NCBI GenBank assembly: GCA_009703845.1
Contig: WLFI01000024.1
Coordinates: forward strand, 1-8,386
Reading direction: 5' to 3'
Origin: Actinomycetota bacterium
Lineage (GTDB): Bacteria; Actinomycetota; Actinomycetes; Actinomycetales; Microbacteriaceae
DNA length: 8,386 nucleotides
Positions 1 to 5,335 of the stretch are shown in pieces (the stretch's first letter is position 1; each line of letters opens with the position of its first letter). The position numbers and the translations under genes were made by a program. The notes beneath the pieces were generated by a model. The model was not told the DNA's origin. It saw only the letters and a program-made list of their open reading frames with translations, and made no database searches.

Positions 1-338
1 CGTTCGGCAGGTTTCAGCGCCTCCCAAGCCTGCGCGATCGAAACGTTGGCGATTCCGAGCGACTCAGCAGATGGCGCCGACGCGTCGGTGTCGAGAAGCG
101 GCAACCAGGCACCGCGTTTTGTTTCTTTGCGACGGTGATTGGCGATCACATAGCCGCCGATTCGATAGAGCCAGGCAAGCTCAGAACCTTGCGTGAAGCT
201 GCTTCGCTTGCGCCAAGCAATCTCAAAAATCTCGCTGGCAAGGTCGTCAACCTCATCACGAGCAACGCGTCGGACCAAGAATTTTGAAACTGCCGGCAGG
301 TGTTGGCGAAAGGTAGCGACGAACTGTTCTTCGTTCAT
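1..338 (-). CDS. ECF-family RNA polymerase sigma factor (3' end beyond window)
   Basis: Reading leftward from an ATG at 338-336 gives 112 complete codons and then the window edge, so the C-terminal part is missing. Residues about 10-72 resemble sigma region 2 of extracytoplasmic-function sigma factors: a DDLASEIFEIAW helix near 31-42 that would contact core polymerase, followed by a WLYRIGGYVIANHRRK stretch (56-71) matching the -10 recognition helix. A short linker follows, and AWEALKPAE at the cut end is the usual beginning of region 4 (-35 recognition). No region 3 lies between them, which is typical of ECF sigmas. The expected role is cytoplasmic: directing RNA polymerase to a small regulon, often in stress. 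A partner anti-sigma gene would lie off the left edge and cannot be assessed. Only a weak purine-rich GAAGAAAG tract precedes the start. The family call is firm; regulon and signal are unknown. Confidence 0.88.
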   Translation of the reverse strand, partial: MNEEQFVATFRQHLPAVSKFLVRRVARDEVDDLASEIFEIAWRKRSSFTQGSELAWLYRIGGYVIANHRRKETKRGAWLPLLDTDASAPSAESLGIANVSIAQAWEALKPAE

Positions 339-387
339 GTCACTTCGCTTTCTTCAAATGCCGAGCGTTCGTCGGTCGCACTGCTCC

Positions 388-416
388 TGAATAGGTTATG
401 TCGATTGCTCACTCAA
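388..416 (-). promoter_or_regulatory. Candidate promoter for the ECF sigma gene
   Basis: On the minus strand TTGAGT (416-411) is followed after 17 bases by TATTCA (393-388), a plausible but imperfect -35/-10 pair in the 105-bp gap between tag and the sigma gene. It would start transcription near 381 and give a leader of about 43 bases. The match is moderate, and read-through from ogt-tag is an equally good explanation for expression. Confidence 0.25.
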
Positions 417-443
417 TGTGACATCGGCGTGAACCGCTCTCAG

Positions 444-995
444 TTAGTCGGCGCTGGCCAAGTAACAGCCGGGGGAGTGGTCGGCAATCATTCCGGTGGC
501 CTGCATCAATGCGTGCATAGTCGTTGGGCCAACGAACCCAAAACCCAGTTTGCGCAGAGCCTTACTCAGGGCGGCAGACTCGGGGCTTTGAGTTAGGCCG
601 CGTCGGTCATCCGCTGGTTTGAAAGCGAGGATGAACTTTTCAAGCCCACCCTCAAGCTCAAGTGCCAGGCGCGCATTGCGAATGGTTGCCTCGATCTTGC
701 CGCGGTGTCGAATAATGCCCTCGAACGTAAGCAATCGCTCGACGTCGGCTTCGTTCATCGCCGAAACCCGCTGAATATCAAAGCTGTGAAATGCCTCGCG
801 AAAACCTTCGCGTCGCTTCAGGATGGTGAGCCAGGAGAGCCCAGCCTGAAAGCCTTCGAGTGATAAACGCTCGAACATCGCCTGGTCGCCAGCAAGTGGG
901 GTGCCCCACTCATTGTCGTGGTAGCTGACGTAGAGTTCGTCGTCATTTAGCCATCCGCATCGAGCCAAACCGTCAGCGTGAACGCGAACGGTCAT
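444..995 (-). CDS. tag: DNA-3-methyladenine glycosylase I
   Basis: This base-excision repair enzyme removes 3-methyladenine from alkylated DNA. The 183-residue product is close to the 187 residues of E. coli Tag and aligns with it (from memory) along its length. It begins ARCGW, then YVSYHDNEWG (22-31), then LEGFQAGLSW (46-55) and GIIRHRGKI. The Tag zinc-binding set is present as Cys13, His26, His173 and Cys177. The lesion-pocket residues of E. coli Tag (Tyr16, Glu38, Trp46) correspond to Tyr25, Glu47 and Trp55. The start was placed at ATG 995-993 because it overlaps the ogt stop by one base (TAATG) and gives family length; an in-frame start at 1106 would add 37 residues read from inside ogt. 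There is no Shine-Dalgarno sequence before the ATG, so translation probably depends on ribosomes finishing ogt. Confidence 0.95.
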   Translation of the reverse strand: MTVRVHADGLARCGWLNDDELYVSYHDNEWGTPLAGDQAMFERLSLEGFQAGLSWLTILKRREGFREAFHSFDIQRVSAMNEADVERLLTFEGIIRHRGKIEATIRNARLALELEGGLEKFILAFKPADDRRGLTQSPESAALSKALRKLGFGFVGPTTMHALMQATGMIADHSPGCYLASAD

Positions 996-1480
996 TAGTC
1001 GCGATAGTCGATCGACTCGTGTGCCAGCAACCACTTCTTTGTAGGAATGCCATCGCCACCCGAGTAGCCGGTGATCTGCCCAGAAGCGCCCATCACACGG
1101 TGACAACCGACAACTAGTGGAACGGGGTTAGCCCCAACCGCTCCGCCGACAGCGCGCACAGCCTTAGGGTTGCCGATTGCCTTGGCAATGTCGGCATAGC
1201 TGGCCGTTTGCCCCCAACCCAAGGCCGCGATTTGCTGCCATACGGCCTCTTGAAACTTTGTTCCATTCAGTTCGACCGCAAAGTCGAGCACCTTGCTTTT
1301 GCCCTTGAAGTAGTCGGTTAGTTGTTTCTTGGCGACGCCCAGCACCTTTGCGCGGCCGGCAGCCTCGCACGGTGCTTCGCCCATGTTGAGAAACACCACG
1401 CGCTCACCACGCGCATAGACATTGATGTTGCCGACGGGGCTGTCAAAGGACGCGCTCGAATCAAACTGCGGAATCTTCAT
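995..1480 (-). CDS. ogt: Methylated-DNA--protein-cysteine S-methyltransferase
   Basis: This suicide repair protein transfers the alkyl group from O6-alkylguanine in DNA to its own cysteine. The product is 161 residues, the usual length for Ogt. The N-terminal half (FDSPVGNI near 12-19) is the ribonuclease-H-like domain. The C-terminal half carries FQEAVWQQI, SYADIA with Tyr95, GNPKAVRAVGG with the arginine finger Arg109, Asn118, the active-site Cys126-His127-Arg-Val, and Glu155 in LLAHE. All catalytic residues are intact. Oddly, the residue before the acceptor cysteine is Gly125 (VVGCHRV) where the family normally has Pro (PCHRV). The ATG at 1480 has no Shine-Dalgarno sequence and may be leaderless. 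It is the first gene of a two-gene alkylation repair unit with tag. Confidence 0.95.
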   Translation of the reverse strand: MKIPQFDSSASFDSPVGNINVYARGERVVFLNMGEAPCEAAGRAKVLGVAKKQLTDYFKGKSKVLDFAVELNGTKFQEAVWQQIAALGWGQTASYADIAKAIGNPKAVRAVGGAVGANPVPLVVGCHRVMGASGQITGYSGGDGIPTKKWLLAHESIDYRD

Positions 1481-1486
1481 TTGCCT

Positions 1487-1492
1487 AGGCTA
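1487..1492 (-). promoter_or_regulatory. Candidate -10 element giving a leaderless ogt transcript
   Basis: The minus strand reads TAGCCT, then six bases AGGCAA, then the ogt ATG. A TANNNT hexamer at this distance would place the transcription start on or next to the A of the ATG, the arrangement of leaderless actinobacterial genes, and it agrees with the absence of any Shine-Dalgarno sequence. No convincing -35 hexamer is visible 16-18 bases upstream. Confidence 0.3.
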
Positions 1493-1550
1493 CCGCTGGG
1501 CGCTGAGCAAGAGCGCAGCATCCGCCAAGATGTTGATAAGTCGTCATTTG

Positions 1551-1593
1551 GCGCAAAAGAAAGCCCCGAGACAACTGCTCACTCGGGGCTTTC
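1551..1593 (-). terminator. Rho-independent terminator after the aminotransferase gene
   Basis: A perfect 12-bp inverted repeat, GAAAGCCCCGAG (1559-1570) and CTCGGGGCTTTC (1582-1593), encloses an 11-base loop. On the minus strand the right arm ends in CTTTCTTTTGC, a U-rich tail, about 20 bases past the aminotransferase stop codon. On the plus strand the sequence after the stem (GTAAAT) lacks a U-tract, so it acts mainly leftward. It insulates ogt-tag from the polyamine genes. Confidence 0.9.
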
Positions 1594-1613
1594 GTAAATC
1601 TAAACAACAGTTT

Positions 1614-3119
1614 CTAGAACAAATCCCAGGCCTTCGAAAGCGAAGAACGCAGGGTTTGCTCGAGGTAGTCAAACTCTGTTTGACCAATGGTTAGCGGTGG
1701 TGCCAACTGAACAACGGGGTCGCCACGGTCGTCAGAGCGACAGTAGAGGCCGGCGTTGTATAGGTCGGTCGACAGGAACCCGCGAAGCAGCTTCTCAGAT
1801 TCAGCATCGTTGAAGGTTTCGCGAGTGGTCTTGTCTTTTACCAACTCGATCGCATAGAAATAGCCCTCGCCTCGAACGTCGCCAACAATCGGCAGGTCCT
1901 TCAACTTCTCGAGAGTCGATCTAAATGCAGGCGCGTTGCGACGCACGTTGCCGACCAGATCTTCCTCTTCGAAAATGTTCAGGTTCTCGAGTGCAACCGC
2001 ACAAGCAACCGGATGCCCGGCAAACGTGTATCCGTGCGGGAAGATCGCCGTGCCCTTCTTGAAAGGCTCAAACAATTTCTCACTGAGAAGCAACGCACCT
2101 AGTGGCTGGTAGGCCGAGGTGATTCCCTTGGCACAAACCAACATGTCTGGCTCGAACTCATAGAGCTCTGAGGCAAACATGGTTCCGATTCGGCCAAAAC
2201 CGTCGATGGTTTCGTCGGCGATCAGCAGCACGTCGTACTTGTCGCAAATCTCGCGAATGCGTTTGAAGTAAGACTTAGGTGCGGTAAAGCATCCGCCCGA
2301 GTTTTGAACCGGCTCGAGAATGAAGGCCGCAACGGTGTCTGGGTCTTCAAACAGAATCATTTCTTCGACTCGGTTTGCCGCCCACATGGCGAATTCTTCT
2401 TCGGTGGCGAAGTCGTCTTGAGCGCGGTACCAGTTGGTGTTCGGCACGCGGAACGTGCTTGGCACCAGTGGCTCAAACTGCTTCTTCATTGAGGCGATAC
2501 CGGTCAGCGAAAGAGCTCCGTGCGAGGTGCCGTGGTAGGCAGTCATGCGCGAAATCATCTTGTGCTTCATCGGCTTGCCGGTCATCTTGAAGTACTGCTT
2601 TGCCAGCTTCCAGGCAGTTTCGTTAGCCTCGCCGCCTCCGGTGGTGAAAAACACCCGACTGAGCGACTTTGGCGCGTATGAAAGCACGCGTTCTGAGAGC
2701 TCGATGGCCGGAGCGTGTAGGTTCGACCAGATCGGGAAGTAATCGAGTTGCTTCATCTGCTTGGCGGCAGCTTCGGCTAGACGCTCGCGTCCGTGGCCGA
2801 TGTTGACCGAAAACAGCGATGAGATGCCATCGAAGTACTTCTTGCCGTTTTGGTCCCAAAAGTGGTGACCCTCGGCCCTGGTGATGATCGGGATGGGTCC
2901 CGAATCAAACTGGCTGTGACGCGTGAAGTGCATAAAGACGTTTTGTCTCGCAGCGTGCTCAAGCATCTTGATGGTTGGCTCAAGTCCGGCCTTGCGGGCG
3001 TCTTGAATTGGGGTTGGGCGTTCAGTGCTGGCTTTGGCCGGCGCCGCTGGGGTCTTACGACCCAGAACCTTTTTGAGGCTCTTGCCCAGCTTGCTTCCTC
3101 TGCTTTCCTGGATTGCCAT
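1614..3119 (-). CDS. Class III omega-aminotransferase, probably putrescine/polyamine:pyruvate aminotransferase
   Basis: This PLP-dependent enzyme of 501 residues probably moves the terminal amino group of putrescine (or a related diamine) to a keto acid, producing 4-aminobutyraldehyde. The class III fold signatures occur in order: GGGEANE phosphate-cup loop (161-167), AYHG (194-197), LEPVQ (268-272), ADETIDGFGR with cofactor-binding Asp302 (301-310), PLP lysine Lys331 in CAKGITSAYQPLGA, and YTFAGHP (364-370). The spacing and motifs resemble Pseudomonas SpuC (polyamine:pyruvate aminotransferase), from memory. About 50 residues precede the conserved core, including a basic, Ala/Pro-rich stretch (7-35), so the protein is longer than SpuC. 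AAAGAG 9 bases before ATG 3119 supports this long start; Met52 is the alternative. It lies 42 bp behind an Lrp-type regulator and near an aminobutyraldehyde dehydrogenase, which favours a polyamine role. A beta-alanine or other omega-amino acid substrate is not excluded. Confidence 0.82.
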   Translation of the reverse strand: MAIQESRGSKLGKSLKKVLGRKTPAAPAKASTERPTPIQDARKAGLEPTIKMLEHAARQNVFMHFTRHSQFDSGPIPIITRAEGHHFWDQNGKKYFDGISSLFSVNIGHGRERLAEAAAKQMKQLDYFPIWSNLHAPAIELSERVLSYAPKSLSRVFFTTGGGEANETAWKLAKQYFKMTGKPMKHKMISRMTAYHGTSHGALSLTGIASMKKQFEPLVPSTFRVPNTNWYRAQDDFATEEEFAMWAANRVEEMILFEDPDTVAAFILEPVQNSGGCFTAPKSYFKRIREICDKYDVLLIADETIDGFGRIGTMFASELYEFEPDMLVCAKGITSAYQPLGALLLSEKLFEPFKKGTAIFPHGYTFAGHPVACAVALENLNIFEEEDLVGNVRRNAPAFRSTLEKLKDLPIVGDVRGEGYFYAIELVKDKTTRETFNDAESEKLLRGFLSTDLYNAGLYCRSDDRGDPVVQLAPPLTIGQTEFDYLEQTLRSSLSKAWDLF

Positions 3120-3161
3120 GAAATATCACTCTTTACATTGTTTTGTTTGGCTGGAGGCGCA

Positions 3162-3635
3162 TCATCGCGTTCCCCAGTTGTAGAGCTGCTTGTGCAGTTT
3201 GAGATAGACAAATGTCTCTGTCTCTACTACTCCGGGCAGCGTCCGGATTTTTGAATGCAGCAGTTCAATGAGTTCGTCATCGTCCTCACAAACCACTTCA
3301 ACCAAAATGTCAAAACTTCCCGCGGTCAAAACCACGTAGTCAACCTCGCGCATCTCGGTGAGCATTTCGACCAACGCGCGCGAGTCTCCGCTGGTTCGAA
3401 TGCCGATCATCGCCTGACGGTTGAAGCCCATCTGAAGCGGGTCGGTTACTGCAACGACCTGTAGCACTCCCGAGTCGGTTAGCTTCTGCACGCGTTGACG
3501 AACGGCGGCTTCGCTTAGCCCAACGGCTTTACCGATTTCTGAATATGAACGACGCCCGTCGATTTGCAGTTGCTGAACGATGGCCTTGGCCGTGTCATCC
3601 AGGTGCACCGCTTTGGTGCGAGGCGTCTTTGTCAT
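3162..3635 (-). CDS. Lrp/AsnC-family transcriptional regulator
   Basis: The 157-residue product has the two-domain layout and length of the Lrp/AsnC family. The N-terminal winged helix-turn-helix spans about 13-60, with LQIDGRRSYSEIGKAVGLS followed by the recognition helix EAAVRQRVQKL. The C-terminal RAM ligand-binding and oligomerisation domain spans about 73-150 (GSFDILVEVVCED at 107-119, LPGVVETET at 133-141). Such proteins form dimers to octamers, wrap DNA and respond to amino acids or related metabolites. The start was set at ATG 3635 because LDDTAKAIV then begins at the family's usual position; an upstream in-frame ATG at 3701 would add 22 Lys/Arg-rich residues encoded by AT-rich intergenic DNA. 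It is probably cotranscribed with the aminotransferase and divergent from patD, which makes both likely targets and autoregulation likely. The effector is unknown. Confidence 0.92.
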   Translation of the reverse strand: MTKTPRTKAVHLDDTAKAIVQQLQIDGRRSYSEIGKAVGLSEAAVRQRVQKLTDSGVLQVVAVTDPLQMGFNRQAMIGIRTSGDSRALVEMLTEMREVDYVVLTAGSFDILVEVVCEDDDELIELLHSKIRTLPGVVETETFVYLKLHKQLYNWGTR

Positions 3636-3772
3636 GCTTTCGATTCTGCCAGTGTTTTTGAGTTTTATCTTCGATTTGGTTCGATTTTTTGCATTTCGCA
3701 ACTAATTTGTGACTATTTGAGCCGATTTTGCTACGAATTCATTACTAGGATGCTTCTAGCCGAGGATTCTAT

Positions 3773-3778
3773 TAGGCT
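3773..3778 (+). promoter_or_regulatory. Candidate -10 element for patD
   Basis: TAGGCT fits the TANNNT form and would start transcription near 3785, leaving a leader of about 54 bases before ATG 3839. No good -35 hexamer lies upstream, which could mean activator dependence. TAGGAT at 3746-3751 is a second candidate. The same hexamer TAGGCT occurs upstream of ald. Confidence 0.22.
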
Positions 3779-3822
3779 AAAACCACCGATTTCGTTTGAG
3801 TGCGAATGGTCGGCAACAACTC

Positions 3823-3831
3823 AAAGAGGAG
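3823..3831 (+). promoter_or_regulatory. Ribosome binding site that fixes the patD start
   Basis: AAAGAGGAG ends 7 bases before ATG 3839. This strong Shine-Dalgarno match selects that ATG over an in-frame GTG at 3800, which would add 13 residues and read through the ribosome binding site. Confidence 0.85.
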
Positions 3832-3838
3832 TAATCGC

Positions 3839-5275
3839 ATGTCGGTTCAAGAACTAAAAAACTTCGTCAACGGTGAGAAGGTTTCGGCTTCATCTGGTGA
3901 AACCCTCGACATCATCGACCCATCAACCGGCGAGGTCTATGCAACCTCACCAAAATCAAACGCGGCTGACATTGACGCCGCCTACAAGGTAGCCGACAAG
4001 GCCTTTGATGTCTGGGGCAACATGACCCCCAAAGATCGCCAGCTCGCACTCTTTCGCATCGCCGACGCACTCGAAGCTCGCGCCGAAGAGATGGCTGATG
4101 TAGAAAGCCAGAACACCGGAAAGCCTCGCCCGACCCTAGTCGACTACGAGGTGCTCGTTTCGGTTGACCAGATTCGGTTCTTCGCCGGTGCAGCTCGAAA
4201 CCTCGAGGGTCGCGCCACCGCCGAATACTCAACCTCGCACACCTCTTCGATTCGTCGTGAACCAATCGGCGTGATCGGTCAGGTGACTCCTTGGAACTAC
4301 CCACTAAACATGGCCACCTGGAAGTTCGCCCCTGCGCTTGCAGCAGGCAACACCATCGTGCTCAAGCCGTCTGACACCACCCCGGCTTCGACCCTGCTGC
4401 TTGCCGAGATCGCTCAGGAGTTCTTGCCTAAGGGCGTGTTCAACGTTGTGACGGGTGACCGCGACACCGGCCGTGCGCTGGTCGAGCATCCGACCCCACA
4501 AATGGTTGCCATCACCGGTTCTGTTCGCGCCGGTATGGAGGTTGCCAAGAGTGCCGCTTCTGATCTAAAGCGCGTTCACCTAGAGCTCGGTGGCAAGGCG
4601 CCGGTCATCATCTTTGCCGACGCCGACCTAGACCGCGCTGCCGAGACCCTCGTGGTCGCCGGATTCTTCAACGCCGGTCAAGACTGCACCGCGGCAACCC
4701 GAATTTTGGTTCACCGCGATGTTCACGACGAGTTCGTGGCCAAGTTAGTCGCCAAGGTCAAGACGGATGCGCTTACCGGCGCACCACACCGTGACGACAT
4801 TCTCTTCGGCCCGGTCAACAACGCTGGCCAACTAGAGCGAGTCAAGGGCTTCATCGAGCGCTTGCCAGACCACGCGAGCATCGCGGTTGGCGGAAACGCC
4901 ATTGCCGGTGCCGGTTACTTCCACGAGGCAACCGTTCTCACGGGACTCAAGCAAAAAGACGAGCACATTCAGAGCGAAATCTTTGGCCCTGTGGTCACCG
5001 TTCAGTCATTCACCAGCGACGACGAGGCAATGACCTGGGCCAACGACGTGAACTACGGCCTGGCATCTTCGGTTTGGACTTCAAACCACACCCGCGCCAT
5101 GCGCTTCGCTAAGGGGCTCAACTTTGGTTGCGTGTGGATCAACGACCACATTCCACTGGTTGCTGAAATGCCTCACGGTGGTTTCAAGCACTCGGGTTAC
5201 GGAAAAGACCTCTCGATGTATGGCTTCGAGGATTACACCCGCGTCAAGCACGTCATGCACTACATCGGCGACTAG
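3839..5275 (+). CDS. patD: Gamma-aminobutyraldehyde dehydrogenase (aldehyde dehydrogenase superfamily)
   Basis: The product is 478 residues and is predicted to oxidise 4-aminobutyraldehyde to GABA with NAD+ in the cytoplasm, the second step of putrescine transamination. The catalytic set of the superfamily is complete: Asn153 in TPWNYP, Lys176 in LKPS, the TGSVRAG cofactor turn (226-232), general base Glu249 in ELGGKAP, nucleophile Cys283 in NAGQDCTAA, and Glu380 in SEIFGP. Beyond these, the stretches RFFAGAAR (113-120), HTSSIRREPIGV, EMPHGG and SGYGKDLSMYGFEDYT match E. coli PatD/YdcW closely (from memory) and are more specific than general betaine aldehyde dehydrogenase similarity. It is divergent from the Lrp-type gene, whose downstream neighbour is the aminotransferase making the likely substrate, and is followed 22 bp after the stop by a terminator. 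C-ending codons and a strong ribosome binding site suggest good expression. A broader omega-aminoaldehyde range is possible. Confidence 0.92.
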   Translation: MSVQELKNFVNGEKVSASSGETLDIIDPSTGEVYATSPKSNAADIDAAYKVADKAFDVWGNMTPKDRQLALFRIADALEARAEEMADVESQNTGKPRPTLVDYEVLVSVDQIRFFAGAARNLEGRATAEYSTSHTSSIRREPIGVIGQVTPWNYPLNMATWKFAPALAAGNTIVLKPSDTTPASTLLLAEIAQEFLPKGVFNVVTGDRDTGRALVEHPTPQMVAITGSVRAGMEVAKSAASDLKRVHLELGGKAPVIIFADADLDRAAETLVVAGFFNAGQDCTAATRILVHRDVHDEFVAKLVAKVKTDALTGAPHRDDILFGPVNNAGQLERVKGFIERLPDHASIAVGGNAIAGAGYFHEATVLTGLKQKDEHIQSEIFGPVVTVQSFTSDDEAMTWANDVNYGLASSVWTSNHTRAMRFAKGLNFGCVWINDHIPLVAEMPHGGFKHSGYGKDLSMYGFEDYTRVKHVMHYIGD

Positions 5276-5297
5276 TTCTACACAGTTTCAAGAGTTA

Positions 5298-5334
5298 GAG
5301 GCTCCGGGCGTTGCTCGGGGCCTCAAACTTTTTT
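5298..5334 (+). terminator. Rho-independent terminator after patD
   Basis: The arms GAGGCTCCG (5298-5306) and CGGGGCCTC (5316-5324) pair over 9 bp with one G-U, enclose a 9-base loop, and are followed by AAAC and six T residues (5329-5334). It ends patD transcription. The U-tract stops one base before the next gene's apparent ATG at 5336. Confidence 0.88.
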
Positions 5335-5335
5335 C

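Larger units (their letters stand above)
3636..3838. promoter_or_regulatory. Divergent regulatory region between the Lrp-type gene and patD
   Basis: These 203 bp contain no gene and are markedly richer in A/T than the flanks. CGATTT occurs four times in the same orientation, starting at 3672, 3682, 3723 and 3787, and CGATTC occurs at 3641. The intervals are 31, 10, 41 and 64 bases, each close to a whole number of helical turns. That would suit a wrapped Lrp-family oligomer, but no experimental operator consensus for this regulator is known to me. No strong promoter for the minus-strand regulator was found. Confidence 0.4.

Noticed and set aside
996..1106. A longer tag product starting at 1106
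   Set aside because: The extra 37 residues are out-of-frame ogt sequence and match nothing in Tag; the ATG at 995 gives family length and overlaps the ogt stop.
1559..1593. Plus-strand terminator at the 12-bp inverted repeat
   Set aside because: No plus-strand gene ends here and no U-tract follows on that strand; the U-rich tail is on the minus strand.
2777..3254. Long open frames in other frames over the aminotransferase and regulator genes
   Set aside because: They overlap two genes with clear family motifs and encode low-complexity Arg/Ser-rich or unstructured sequences, as expected for shadow frames.
3636..3701. A longer Lrp-type regulator starting at 3701
   Set aside because: The added 22 residues are Lys/Asn/Arg-rich, derived from AT-rich intergenic DNA, and place the helix-turn-helix unusually far from the N-terminus.
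3800..3838. patD starting at GTG 3800
   Set aside because: It lacks a ribosome binding site of its own and would translate the strong AAAGAGGAG site of the ATG at 3839.
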